A DNA stretch of 58,314 nt, from positions 1 through 58,314 of the forward strand of contig MHBE01000017.1 in NCBI GenBank assembly GCA_001803205.1. Direction: 5' to 3'. Position 1 is the first letter of the stretch. Each line of letters opens with the position of its first letter. This stretch comes from Lentisphaerae bacterium GWF2_38_69 (GTDB lineage Bacteria; Verrucomicrobiota; Lentisphaeria; Victivallales; GWF2-38-69). Shown one piece after another: positions 8,221 to 17,443 of this stretch. The notes under the pieces are model-generated. The model searched no databases. It was not told the origin of the DNA and worked only from the letters and a program-made list of their open reading frames with translations. The position numbers and the translations under genes were made by a program.

Positions 8221-9180
8221 TCACAAGTTAACACATTCTGATGCTAGTTCAACCCTGGTTCCCCTAAGGAACTCTTCAGCCGACATCTCTTTTTTCCCCT
8301 CTGGTATAAGTCTGTTTAATTTCAGTACCGAGTTGGAAGAAGCCCCTATCTCAAACCTCTTGCTATTTGCTGCTTCGATTTTTCCAGGCGCTGAAGAAAC
8401 CGAATCAGTGCATGATGCTGAAGTAATAATAATCTTTCTGATTCCTTTTTGAGTATGGATAAAAGTATACGCTCCCGGCCATGGATGGTACGCCCTTACC
8501 ATTCTTTCTATTTGTGTGGCGCTTTTATTTTTCCAGTCAATAAGTCCATCACTCTTTTTAATTTTTCCTACATTAGTCGCGCTTGATGCATCCTGGAGAA
8601 CTCCACTAACTTTACCGCTGCAGATATCGGAGAGAATAGCATCTACATGCTGAGCTGCCAACTTGCCAAGGCTCTTTTCAAGTTCGTCAGCTGTTTCATC
8701 TCCTCTAAGCGTATATCTAATCTCATTGAACACAGGTCCGGAATCTAGACCCTTTTCCATTTGCATAAAACAAACACCGGTTTCTGCATCACCATTTAAA
8801 ATAGCTGCCGTTACAGGTGAAGCTCCTCTGTACTTTGGAAGCAGTGAAGCATGAATATTTATACAACCAATAACTGGGATATTCAGAATGGGCTGTTTGA
8901 GTATTTGTCCGAAAGAAACAACCAGTATAAGGTGTGGCTGCCGCATCTTTATATGAGAAATAAATTCATCTGAATTTACAGATTTCGGCTTTACAACAGA
9001 TACGCCTTTTTCTTTTGCCCAAAGCCCTACAGGAGTAGGCGTAAGAATCTTGTTTCTGCCGGCAGGCTTATCTTCCTGTGTGCACACTCCTACAAGTTCA
9101 AAGCACTCGGAAGAATATAATTTATCTATTATGGGAACAGCTATTTCTCCTGACCCCATGAAATACAATTTCTCTTTCAT
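8221..9180 (-). CDS. fmt: methionyl-tRNA formyltransferase
   Basis: The 319-residue length is normal for the family. The N-terminal formyltransferase fold begins MKEKLYFMGSGEIAVPIID and contains the catalytic segment INIHASLLPKYRGASPV (Asn, His) and later GVCFMQMEKGLDSGPV (Asp). The C-terminal part (ERMVRAYHPWPGAYTF) is the tRNA-binding domain. It transfers formyl from 10-formyl-THF to Met-tRNA-fMet, whose gene is at 2934-3008. No good Shine-Dalgarno precedes the ATG. It is the first gene of a minus-strand run with rng and ste24. Confidence 0.95.
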   Translation of the reverse strand: MKEKLYFMGSGEIAVPIIDKLYSSECFELVGVCTQEDKPAGRNKILTPTPVGLWAKEKGVSVVKPKSVNSDEFISHIKMRQPHLILVVSFGQILKQPILNIPVIGCINIHASLLPKYRGASPVTAAILNGDAETGVCFMQMEKGLDSGPVFNEIRYTLRGDETADELEKSLGKLAAQHVDAILSDICSGKVSGVLQDASSATNVGKIKKSDGLIDWKNKSATQIERMVRAYHPWPGAYTFIHTQKGIRKIIITSASCTDSVSSAPGKIEAANSKRFEIGASSNSVLKLNRLIPEGKKEMSAEEFLRGTRVELASECVNL

Positions 9181-9327
9181 TCTAAATTATCCGTAATTGA
9201 AAAATGGTAAAATAGCTGACAGTTAGTCTATTAACAAACAGTAAATTATATTGAAGCACTACTTATTCCAGGAAAAGAATATTCATAAGGATAAAATGTG
9301 TAAAAGTTAGGTAGAAAAAATATTAAT

Positions 9328-9795
9328 ATGAACAAAGTAGCTATAGCCCTGGGCGGTAATGTCGGAAAGGTGAAAGATACATTCAATGAAGCAATACTGC
9401 TTCTAATGAAAGCAGGATTAAAAGATATCAAAATATCTCCAATTCTTATAAATCCTGCTGTCGGATGCATAGAAGGCACTCCTGATTTTGAAAATGCAGC
9501 AATCACAGGAAACTGGGGAAAATCAGCTTTAGAGCTCCTAGAAGCGTGCCAGAGGATTGAACTTACACTAGGAAGACCTCAGGAACATAAGAGTAATATG
9601 TCAAGAACCATAGATCTTGATATAATACTTTTTGGTAACATGATAATTGATACAAAAGAACTTAAAATACCACATCCCAGAGCAGAAAACAGAACATTCG
9701 TCCTAAACCCGTTAAGTAAAATTGCTCCAAACTGGGAATTCCTTAACACTAGAAAAACTGTGAAAAAATCATTAGAACAGCTTGTGAATAAATAA
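9328..9795 (+). CDS. folK: HPPK, folate biosynthesis pyrophosphokinase
   Basis: This is 155 residues, the standard size for 6-hydroxymethyl-7,8-dihydropterin pyrophosphokinase, which moves pyrophosphate from ATP to the pterin in folate synthesis. Motifs are ALGGNVGK near the N-terminus, a LGRPQEHKSNMSRTIDLDIILFG block with the metal-binding Asp pair, and IPHPRAENRTFVLNPL. It is divergent from fmt; the 147 bases between them must hold both promoters. Confidence 0.93.
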   Translation: MNKVAIALGGNVGKVKDTFNEAILLLMKAGLKDIKISPILINPAVGCIEGTPDFENAAITGNWGKSALELLEACQRIELTLGRPQEHKSNMSRTIDLDIILFGNMIIDTKELKIPHPRAENRTFVLNPLSKIAPNWEFLNTRKTVKKSLEQLVNK

Positions 9796-9854
9796 ACTTA
9801 CCTTGAAAGAATTATCAATTTATATATGCCTAGTAATTAAGAAGGATGAATAAT

Positions 9855-11090
9855 ATGTTCAGCAAAGATAAAAGACTGGTTTTCCTGCTCACCTTTGTAA
9901 TAGTTTTGGCTTTGTCAGCCACTGATATATATGTATCATCTTTACCGGAAATGACACGCTATTTTAATACAACTGGAGAAATAGTTAATATGACTTTAAG
10001 TGTATTTGTCATAGGTTTAGCTATTGGAACACTTTTTTCAGGCCTGTTGAGCGATAGATTTGGAAGAAGAACAGTTCTTTTGTGGGCTAATGGATTATTC
10101 ATAATTATTACTATTTCTATAGCCTTTCTAAATAGTATTTGGCTTATAATAGCACTAAGATTTCTTCAGTCTTTGTGCGTATCTTGCAATGTTATCATTT
10201 CACGCCAGATAATAAGAGATTATTTTAATGTAAAACAGCAAATAACAGCCACGGCAACCATGCTTTCAGGTGTTATTTTATCCCCAGCCCTTGCTCCTGT
10301 AGCAGGTGCTTATCTATCAGGCTTGTATAATTGGAAACTCTGCTTCATCGCCAGCTCCGTTATAGGTCTAGCAGTTTTTATATGGCTATATAAATCGCTT
10401 CCAGAAACAAATAAGAATAAACTTGAAAAACTTCCCTCTCTAAAAGATTTCCTGAAAGTATATCTAAGCTTGGCTGTATCAAAAAGATTTTCTGGTTATG
10501 CAATAGTCAATGGTTGCGCTTACGCAACTTATTTTACTTTTATTACTATTTCGAGTTATGTTTACATAAGAGAATACGGAATCTCACCACAAACATACTC
10601 ATTTGTGTTTATTTTATTGGCTGTTGCTTATCTAATAGGCAACTCGATAACCAAGATTTTCGTAAAAAAGAAAGTCAGACCTAAAATAGCAGTCCTTACT
10701 GGATGTTATTTAAGTGCAATTTGCGGTTTTATAAATTGTTTATATTTTCTATCGCCACACAATTCAACACTGGCTATAACAGTATTTACAGTCAGCGCTT
10801 TGTTAGCCAGAATAGGAATTGGCATTATAAATGCCCCCATGCAGGTACTGACAATGAATGATTATTCTGAAAAATCTGGACAGTCTATCGGATTATTATA
10901 TTTTCTTATGTTTATCTTTGAATCAGCTGCAGCTACCCTGGTATCTGAATTTCACAGAAATCCACCATTGGGGCTGGTAATCATAACTGCTCTTTTCAGT
11001 ATTATTACCGTCCCTCTTTGGATCATGACTATGAAAGCCAGGAGAAAACCTCACAATTTTCTCCCGGAATTTCTCAAAAACTTCGAGTAA
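9855..11090 (+). CDS. MFS drug exporter, Bcr/CflA type
   Basis: This is a 12-helix major facilitator protein of about 411 residues. It opens with TFVIVLALSATDIYVSSLPE, and the loop after helix 2 carries LSGLLSDRFGRRTVLL, the classic MFS signature A; the Bcr/CflA drug-resistance subfamily fits best. I prefer the ATG at 9855 over 9846, because GAAGG at 9841-9845 directly abuts the first ATG but sits nine bases before the second. It lies 60 bases after folK and converges on gnd. Confidence 0.85.
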   Translation: MFSKDKRLVFLLTFVIVLALSATDIYVSSLPEMTRYFNTTGEIVNMTLSVFVIGLAIGTLFSGLLSDRFGRRTVLLWANGLFIIITISIAFLNSIWLIIALRFLQSLCVSCNVIISRQIIRDYFNVKQQITATATMLSGVILSPALAPVAGAYLSGLYNWKLCFIASSVIGLAVFIWLYKSLPETNKNKLEKLPSLKDFLKVYLSLAVSKRFSGYAIVNGCAYATYFTFITISSYVYIREYGISPQTYSFVFILLAVAYLIGNSITKIFVKKKVRPKIAVLTGCYLSAICGFINCLYFLSPHNSTLAITVFTVSALLARIGIGIINAPMQVLTMNDYSEKSGQSIGLLYFLMFIFESAAATLVSEFHRNPPLGLVIITALFSIITVPLWIMTMKARRKPHNFLPEFLKNFE

Positions 11091-11111
11091 ACTTTTTCTG
11101 CTTAACTTAGA

Positions 11112-12566
11112 TTAGACATTGTAGGTCGAAGATGTAGTTTTTCCTCCATGCCCTGTCCAGTCTGTATGGAAAAATTCCCCTCTCTTGCCGTCTATTCTTT
11201 CATATGTATGCGCGCCAAAAAAGTCTCTTTGAGCCTGAATCATATTAGCCGGTAAAACCTGGCTTTTGTAAGAGTCGTAATAACACAGAGCCGAAGAGAA
11301 AGTCGGGATGGCGATTCCTAATTCAAAAGCCGTACAAACCACTTTTCTCCAAGATTCCTCACAATTTTTAATAATCCCTGCGAAGAAAGGATCCAGAAGC
11401 ATATTAATTAATTCAGGGTTTGAATTGTATGCAAAGGATATGTTCTGCAAGAATTTTGCTCTTATAATACAGCCGCCTCTCCATGCCATAGCAATTTTCC
11501 CATAATTAAGCTTCCATTTATATTCTTTTGCTGCTGCTCTTATTAGCTGAAAACCTTGAGCATAAGAACATATCTTAGATGCATACAAAGCATTGCTGAT
11601 GTCTTCAATAAATTTAGTCTTGTCTCCATCAAAAACTTTTCCTTGAGAGCCAAAAACCTTTGCAGCTTCAAGCCTCTCAGCTTTTACAGCAGAAATACAA
11701 CGAGCAAAAACTGCCTCAGAAATTGTAGGAATAGCTATTCCTAGATCCAACCCTATCTCACTTGTCCACTTGCCAGTTCCTTTCTGTCCTGCAGCATCTA
11801 AAATAATATCTAATACATATTTGTCCGTTTGAGTGTCTTTTATTTTAAGAATATCCGCAGTAATTTCTATCAGGTAGCTGTTTAGTTCGCCCTTGTTCCA
11901 TTCTGTGAAAATTGAATGCATCTCTTCGTTTGATAGTTTGAGTACTTTCTTCATCAGAAAATAAGCCTCGCTTATCATCTGCATATCACCGTATTCAATA
12001 CCGTTATGCACCATTTTCACAAAATGACCTGCGCCATTTTCTCCAATCCAGTCACAGCATGGTAACCCATCTGAGGCTTTTGCGGCCATAGCCTGAAATA
12101 TTTCTTTTACTTCAGGCCATGCTTCAGGAGCTCCGCCAGGCATCAGAGAAGGTCCATGAAGAGCTCCCTCTTCACCTCCAGAAACTCCGGTTCCTATAAA
12201 AAAGATCCCTTTTTCTCTCAATGCTTTTGTTCTACGGTCTGTATCAGCAAAATAAGAGTTGCCTCCATCAATTAAAACATCTCCTTTTTCTAGATAGGGA
12301 GTAATTTCGTCTATTACCTGATCCACTGGAGAGCCAGCTCTTATAAGCATCATTATTTTTCTAGGTCTTTTTAACTTTGAACAAAGATCTTCATAACTAG
12401 TTGATCCTATGAACTTCCTTTCTGGCATATCTGTAAGCATGCTTTGAACTTTTTTATAGTCTCTGTTATATAAAGCAACTGTATAACCTCTGCTCTCGAT
12501 ATTCATAGCCAGATTCTTGCCCATAACTGCAAGTCCAACCATAGCAAAATCAGCTTTAGTACTCAT
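11112..12566 (-). CDS. gnd: 6-phosphogluconate dehydrogenase (decarboxylating)
   Basis: This 484-residue enzyme oxidises 6-phosphogluconate to ribulose 5-phosphate and CO2, making NADPH. It shows the Rossmann start MVGLAVMGKNLAMNIESRGY with the NADP-binding NRDYKK, the substrate segments GTGVSGGEEGALHGPSLMPG and GAGHFVKMVHNGIEYGDMQ (catalytic Lys and Glu), and the C-terminal GAHTYERID. The start at 12566 is chosen because GGAGG lies five bases upstream; the ATG at 12578 overlaps that site. It is divergent from zwf, which supplies its substrate with pgl. Confidence 0.96.
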   Translation of the reverse strand: MSTKADFAMVGLAVMGKNLAMNIESRGYTVALYNRDYKKVQSMLTDMPERKFIGSTSYEDLCSKLKRPRKIMMLIRAGSPVDQVIDEITPYLEKGDVLIDGGNSYFADTDRRTKALREKGIFFIGTGVSGGEEGALHGPSLMPGGAPEAWPEVKEIFQAMAAKASDGLPCCDWIGENGAGHFVKMVHNGIEYGDMQMISEAYFLMKKVLKLSNEEMHSIFTEWNKGELNSYLIEITADILKIKDTQTDKYVLDIILDAAGQKGTGKWTSEIGLDLGIAIPTISEAVFARCISAVKAERLEAAKVFGSQGKVFDGDKTKFIEDISNALYASKICSYAQGFQLIRAAAKEYKWKLNYGKIAMAWRGGCIIRAKFLQNISFAYNSNPELINMLLDPFFAGIIKNCEESWRKVVCTAFELGIAIPTFSSALCYYDSYKSQVLPANMIQAQRDFFGAHTYERIDGKRGEFFHTDWTGHGGKTTSSTYNV

Positions 12567-12673
12567 AGAAACCTCCATTAATCATTCATAAGATTCATAT
12601 CACTCTAGTTTTAAAAATGTATTCTTAAAATAGAAAAAATCGTTATTGAATTTGAATTATATCGGAAAATCAA

Positions 12674-12702
12674 TTTTTAATTGAGACTCAAATGGATATA
12701 AT
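12674..12702 (+). promoter_or_regulatory. possible zwf promoter with palindrome in the spacer
   Basis: TATAAT lies at 12697-12702, 51 bases before the zwf ATG, with a weak -35 (TTTTTA) 17 bases upstream. A perfect 11-base palindrome, TTGAGACTCAA (12681-12691), lies inside the spacer, where a repressor would block RNA polymerase. The -10 is convincing and the rest is inference. Confidence 0.35.
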
Positions 12703-12752
12703 TGTTAAATATTTTTAGAAATTTAAAAAACTTAACATAAATGAGGAATTAA

Positions 12753-14297
12753 ATGTTAAATCAAACAATAATTTCCGAGGGTATATGCCAGATAAGTAAA
12801 GCTTGTCCTTGTTCAATAGTGATATTCGGAGCTTCAGGCGATCTCACAAGAAAGAAGCTTATTCCAGCGCTTTTTAACCTATACAACAATGGCAATATTC
12901 CTGACAACTTTTTTCTGGTAGGTTCTGCAAGAACAAAAATTTCTGACGAAGACTATCAGAAAATCGTTTCTGACATCCTTATAAAAAATGAATTATTCGC
13001 AGCCTCTCCAAAAATTAATGACTTTGCAAAAAGATGTTTTTACCATTCAGGCGACTATGGAGATATAAATTCATACATAGAGCTTAAAGATAAAATGAAT
13101 TCTTTAAGCACGCAATTTAAAACAGAGGGCAACTGCGTTTTTAATTTGGCTATTCCTGCGACACTTTACACGAAAGTCGTTGAAATGCTCGGCAAGAGCG
13201 GCCTTCTAATACGCGGTAGCAATGAAAAACCTTTCCATAGAATAATAATAGAAAAACCTTTTGGAAGAGATTACAACTCTTCTGTAGAACTTAATAGTTT
13301 TATAGACACATATGCTTCTGATAAACAGGTTTATAGAATAGATCATTACATGGGAAAAGACACTGTTCAGAATATTTATGTTTTCAGGTATGGAAATTCT
13401 ATTTTCGAACCAATATGGAACAGAAACTGTATTGATCATATTCAGATAACTGTGGCAGAAGATATTGGAATTGGAAACAGAGCCGGCTTCTATGACCAGG
13501 CAGGGCAAATGAGGGATATGCTCCAGAATCACCTTATGCACCTTTTGACTTGTATAGCAATTGAGCCTCCGGTCACTCTTTCCGAGGAAAATCTGAGAAA
13601 TGAAAAGAAAAAACTCTTGAGAAGCATCAGACCTTTCAATGTTGATAATATTTCTGAAGATTTCGTTTTGGGGCAATATGATTACGGTAAAATTAACAAT
13701 GAACAAGTTAAAGCCTATAGAAGCGAGACGGATGTTCCTCCAAATTCATATACTGAGACATTCTTTGCTACCAAGATATTCATTGATAACTGGAGATGGC
13801 AGGGAGTACCGTTTTATCTAAGAAGCGGAAAGCGCCTGAAAAGCAAACTTAGTAAAATTTCCATTGTGTTTAAGAAAACCCCTACCCTAATATTTCAGGA
13901 TCTCGGAATTTCTGACAGGCTTTCCAATGTTATTTCCTTCAATATTTACCCTGATCAGGGTGTTTCTTTGCAATTTCAGGCAAAAATACCAGAACAGAAG
14001 ATGTGTATAGGCACTCTTAATATGGACTTCAGCTATCAAAGAGAATTCGGCAGCGAACTGACATCAGACTACAATTATCTGATCCTTGACTGCATGATGG
14101 GGGATCAAACACTCTTTTGGAGAAAAGATAATGTGGAACTTTCGTGGAAACTGCTCACTCCAGTCCTGGAAAAGATAGAAAACCTCTCAGAAGCTGAAAA
14201 AAGAGAACTAGTCCATCAGTACCTGCCTGGAAGTTGGGGGCCTAAGGCTTCAGAAAAGTTTATAGAAAAAGATAACAGAAAGTGGATTAATAAGTAG
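12753..14297 (+). CDS. zwf: glucose-6-phosphate 1-dehydrogenase
   Basis: This 514-residue enzyme is the entry step of the oxidative pentose phosphate pathway, converting glucose 6-phosphate and NADP to 6-phosphogluconolactone. The coenzyme motif IVIFGASGDLTRKKLIPAL, the catalytic RIDHYMGKDTVQN (about residues 196-208) and VPFYLRSGKRL are all present. A GAGGA site lies five bases before the ATG. pgl follows after 66 bases and gnd is divergent, so all three steps of the branch are together. Confidence 0.97.
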   Translation: MLNQTIISEGICQISKACPCSIVIFGASGDLTRKKLIPALFNLYNNGNIPDNFFLVGSARTKISDEDYQKIVSDILIKNELFAASPKINDFAKRCFYHSGDYGDINSYIELKDKMNSLSTQFKTEGNCVFNLAIPATLYTKVVEMLGKSGLLIRGSNEKPFHRIIIEKPFGRDYNSSVELNSFIDTYASDKQVYRIDHYMGKDTVQNIYVFRYGNSIFEPIWNRNCIDHIQITVAEDIGIGNRAGFYDQAGQMRDMLQNHLMHLLTCIAIEPPVTLSEENLRNEKKKLLRSIRPFNVDNISEDFVLGQYDYGKINNEQVKAYRSETDVPPNSYTETFFATKIFIDNWRWQGVPFYLRSGKRLKSKLSKISIVFKKTPTLIFQDLGISDRLSNVISFNIYPDQGVSLQFQAKIPEQKMCIGTLNMDFSYQREFGSELTSDYNYLILDCMMGDQTLFWRKDNVELSWKLLTPVLEKIENLSEAEKRELVHQYLPGSWGPKASEKFIEKDNRKWINK

Positions 14298-14363
14298 AGA
14301 ATTTTATTCACCTGCTATAGAATTCATTATATATATTTACAATTCTTTTAAGGAGTTTTCAAT

Positions 14364-15101
14364 ATGAAAGTTTCTAAGTTTGAAACTATCAAAGAGTTAA
14401 GTCATTGGTCCGCGAATTACATCTGCAAAACTGCAGATGAATGCATTGCAAAAAAAGGATTCTTCACTCTATGCTTAAGCGGAGGATCTTCTCCAGCCAT
14501 GCTTTACTTGCTTCTGGCAACAGAATATGTCTCAAGAATGAACTGGACTAAAACATATATTTTCTGGAGTGATGAAAGGTTTGTCCCTCATACTGACGGA
14601 AATAGTAATTTTCATATGGCATATGATCTTCTTCTATCAAAATGCCCTATCCGTGAAGCTAACATATTCCCGACACCAGTAACAGGTTCTCCTGAGGAAG
14701 CTGCAGAGCAATATGAAAAAACAATAAGGAACTTCTTCTGGGAAAAAAATCATACTGACTATAAAGCAATCCCTTCGTTCGATGTAATACTTCTTGGAAT
14801 GGGAGGAGATGGTCATGTTGCTTCTCTATTTCCCGGCATTCCTCAACTGGATGAGCCCAGAAGACTTGTATTGTCTGTGACAGCTCCATTCTATGCTCCT
14901 TCCAGAGATAGAATAACCTTCACTTTTCCCCTTATAAACTCAGCAGCTCACATCCTTCTTTTGGTTCCTGGCAAGGAAAAATCAAAATTGATTTCTCAGC
15001 TCATTAACCCTGATCCGAACCCAAACAGGAAAAAGTTACCGGCTGAATGCCTCAGACATGGAGATACAACACACCTGGTTATAGACAGCTATTACAGTTA
15101 A
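14364..15101 (+). CDS. pgl: 6-phosphogluconolactonase (DevB type)
   Basis: The 245 residues show the typical lactonase features: LCLSGGSSPAMLYLLL, IFWSDERFVPHTDGNSNF and the catalytic region LLGMGGDGHVASLFPG. It hydrolyses 6-phosphogluconolactone between the zwf and gnd steps. AAGGAG precedes the ATG at good spacing. A strong terminator follows at 15131. Confidence 0.96.
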   Translation: MKVSKFETIKELSHWSANYICKTADECIAKKGFFTLCLSGGSSPAMLYLLLATEYVSRMNWTKTYIFWSDERFVPHTDGNSNFHMAYDLLLSKCPIREANIFPTPVTGSPEEAAEQYEKTIRNFFWEKNHTDYKAIPSFDVILLGMGGDGHVASLFPGIPQLDEPRRLVLSVTAPFYAPSRDRITFTFPLINSAAHILLLVPGKEKSKLISQLINPDPNPNRKKLPAECLRHGDTTHLVIDSYYS

Positions 15102-15130
15102 TAATTACAATGTATTGATTTTTAAAGCAG

Positions 15131-15162
15131 GCACGGGTTTAACAAACCCGTGCTGTTTTTTT
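15131..15162 (+). terminator. intrinsic terminator after pgl
   Basis: A perfect 10-bp stem (GCACGGGTTT at 15131-15140 and AAACCCGTGC at 15144-15153) with a 3-base loop is followed by a T-rich tract to 15162. It separates pgl from the convergent aminotransferase gene. Confidence 0.93.
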
Positions 15163-15185
15163 ATAGGAAGTGACTTCTTTAGATG

Positions 15186-16499
15186 TTATCTTTTACTTTC
15201 GAACTCTTTGAAGAGCTTATCAAAGAGATACGGGACAATCATAATTTTTTCTGGTTTAGGAACATATGCTATTCTCAGCTGAGTCATACCAGGATTCTCT
15301 TCACCTTTTTTCACATCATAAAAACCTGACATAGGCGCTATCAGGAGGGTGTAATGCTTTCCTTCTATTTCCACATTGCCTTTCTGTGCACAGTAAAGAG
15401 AAAATTCGGTTGAATTAAATCCTTTTTTAGCAATATTTCTGACATCGACCACAGAATATAATGATGCCTCTGGAGAAGAAACAATTACCCCGGGAAGAAG
15501 TTCAATCAAAACTTTTCTTACTTCTGAAAATAGGGGTTTGTAATAGTCTCTTAGCTGCTGATACCATTTGTTTAAATCCTCATGGCTTTCATGTGCTATA
15601 GCTCCGAAAATGTACTGTCCAATAGCGTTTGCGCATAAATTTGTGGTATATTCAGCCAGTGCTTTATCATAGAATTCCTTATTGTCTGTGACAAGCGCTC
15701 CAATTCTAAGTCCGCACGCATTCCATACTTTGGAAGCGGTTTCGATGCTTATTCTTCTTCCTTCAATTCCTTGAACTAAAGAGTCATTTAGCGCCCATAT
15801 ACTTGATTTTGCCTCATTTATATAAAGCAATTCTCTGTAAGCTTCATCGCTTATCATCCACATATTGTATTTTACGCAGAGCTTTGCAAGTTCTATCATT
15901 GAGTCCATATTGCAGAAATGGCCTGTAGGATTATCATAGGGAATTACTACCAGCGCGCCAGGTTGATACTCTTGAATAACTCTCTCTAAATCCGGTAAAT
16001 CTGGAAGAGTAAATTTTCCGTTGTCCAGTAATTTACGGGTAACTGAAACTGTTTTTCTTCCTATTCTTTCAGCAAAAGCAATATAATTAGTATATGCAGC
16101 ATCAATCATGAGAAGAGGTTTTTTTCCAGTGCCGGCTTCTCCGCATACACCAACTAGAGCAATTTCCATCGCCTGGCTTCCACCGTCTGTAACCATAACG
16201 GAAAGATTGTCGCTTTTTAATCCGGAAGAAGCTATTATATTCCTGAAAGCATCCATAGTTTCCACTGTCCCTGAAGAAGGAGTATATCCGACAACACCAC
16301 TCCTGAAATATGACTCTTTTCCAGAACATAGATTATGCATTCTTTGAATCATTGCCGGGTGCATTGGAAGAGTAACATTTCCTATGGCAGTATTTACAGC
16401 TTCCACTTTATCATCTCTCTTAAGAAACTCAATCTGAGCCATTCTTATTGAAGATGGCTGTCTGGACTTAAAATGTTTTGATACTTCAGGTTTTTGCAT
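15186..16499 (-). CDS. class I/II PLP aminotransferase
   Basis: This 437-residue fold-type I aminotransferase has the PLP-binding lysine in SIETASKVWNACGLRIG, the Asn/Pro of VIPYDNPTGHFC and the Asp/Tyr of WMISDEAYRELLY. The layout matches the aspartate/aromatic aminotransferase superfamily (pyridoxal-5'-phosphate, amino acid plus 2-oxoacid). The N-terminus is slightly unusual (YFRSGVVGYTPSSGT), so the exact substrate is uncertain. A GGGGGG ribosome site lies just upstream of the ATG at 16499. Confidence 0.85.
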   Translation of the reverse strand: MQKPEVSKHFKSRQPSSIRMAQIEFLKRDDKVEAVNTAIGNVTLPMHPAMIQRMHNLCSGKESYFRSGVVGYTPSSGTVETMDAFRNIIASSGLKSDNLSVMVTDGGSQAMEIALVGVCGEAGTGKKPLLMIDAAYTNYIAFAERIGRKTVSVTRKLLDNGKFTLPDLPDLERVIQEYQPGALVVIPYDNPTGHFCNMDSMIELAKLCVKYNMWMISDEAYRELLYINEAKSSIWALNDSLVQGIEGRRISIETASKVWNACGLRIGALVTDNKEFYDKALAEYTTNLCANAIGQYIFGAIAHESHEDLNKWYQQLRDYYKPLFSEVRKVLIELLPGVIVSSPEASLYSVVDVRNIAKKGFNSTEFSLYCAQKGNVEIEGKHYTLLIAPMSGFYDVKKGEENPGMTQLRIAYVPKPEKIMIVPYLFDKLFKEFESKR

Positions 16500-16674
16500 C
16501 TATACCCCCCTTTACTTGTAATTATTGTTTTGTTAAAACTCCATTAAAAAACTATACATCAAAAGCAAACCGTTTGCATTGTTCAGAAAAAGATTATAGA
16601 ATCTATATTCTACTTTTTAAATATTGGGCTATTCCTCTATTAAATATAAATTCAAAAAAGGAGAGAGAATACTA

Positions 16675-17373
16675 ATGAAGAATTTTTTATATCTTAGTGG
16701 AACTATTTTTATACTTGTATTCATAGGGGGATGCGCTTCAACTGAACTTATTCCTCCACCGCAGGATAATTACGGTCTAAGCGTGGAATCTGCAGTTACT
16801 GGTGAACCAATGATAATCGATTCATCTACTCCTGTACTAAAATTTAATGACAGGCTCTATTATTTCCAAAATCAATCTGAACTTGATATGTTCAATAAAA
16901 ACCCTGATTATTATATAACAAGGCATCCTTTCAATGAACTTCCGAAAATAATATCTCCTCTCATAAGTGATTATGGATTAAGAACAAGCTGTTCTTATAA
17001 TTCGGATCCTATAGTAGTTACTCAATTCACCCCTACCCTTTCATATATGAGCAGAATTTATTATTTTGCCCACACTGAATCAAGAGACTCTTTCATACAG
17101 GATCCTCAAATGTATATAGCTAAGTTTCCGGCAAATAAAGTTGCTAGAACTATTTCTCCATTAAAATCAGCTTATGGATCGAAAACGATATGCGCGACGA
17201 CCGGTATTCCAATTCTTGTAGGACCTCATACCCCTGCCTTGGAATATATGGGACAAGTTTTTTACTTCAGTGATATCCCTTCGATGGAGGCATTTAAGAA
17301 AGATCCACTGGCATATATAAATAAGGAATTCAACTCAGAATCTCAGCCTCAAGCAGCTACACTCAGTAAGTAG
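16675..17373 (+). CDS. lipoprotein with three YHS-like repeats
   Basis: This is a 232-residue lipoprotein with signal peptide and lipobox IGGCAS (Cys about 20). The mature part consists of three tandem units of about 65 residues, each with the order conserved Cys/acidic region, ISPL/YG, D(P/G)xPI, then LxYMxxxYYFxxxxxxxxFxxxPxxYI. The last strand-helix block (YYF...F..DP..Y) is the YHS pattern, which is linked to copper or other metals. The ATG at 16675 has GGAGAG nine bases upstream, while an in-frame start at 16624 has none. Metal binding is inference. The first unit lacks the Cys seen in the second and third (SCSYNSDPI, CATTGIPI). Confidence 0.7.
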   Translation: MKNFLYLSGTIFILVFIGGCASTELIPPPQDNYGLSVESAVTGEPMIIDSSTPVLKFNDRLYYFQNQSELDMFNKNPDYYITRHPFNELPKIISPLISDYGLRTSCSYNSDPIVVTQFTPTLSYMSRIYYFAHTESRDSFIQDPQMYIAKFPANKVARTISPLKSAYGSKTICATTGIPILVGPHTPALEYMGQVFYFSDIPSMEAFKKDPLAYINKEFNSESQPQAATLSK

Positions 17374-17388
17374 CCATGCTAAAATAGA

Positions 17389-17433
17389 ACACCCAATCAA
17401 CAAATCTTTTAGATTGAAAATTGGGTGTCTTTT
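17389..17433. terminator. bidirectional terminator-like hairpin
   Basis: ACACCCAAT (17389-17397) pairs with ATTGGGTGT (17420-17428), with additional inner pairing (AATCT/AGATT), and is followed by CTTTT. It lies between the convergent lipoprotein and rlmI genes. Confidence 0.8.
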
Positions 17434-17443
17434 CCAGTTAAAA

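Noticed and set aside
13206-13706. 166-residue minus-strand frame inside zwf
   Set aside because: It is wholly antisense to a certain gene and has no homology or ribosome site; a shadow frame.
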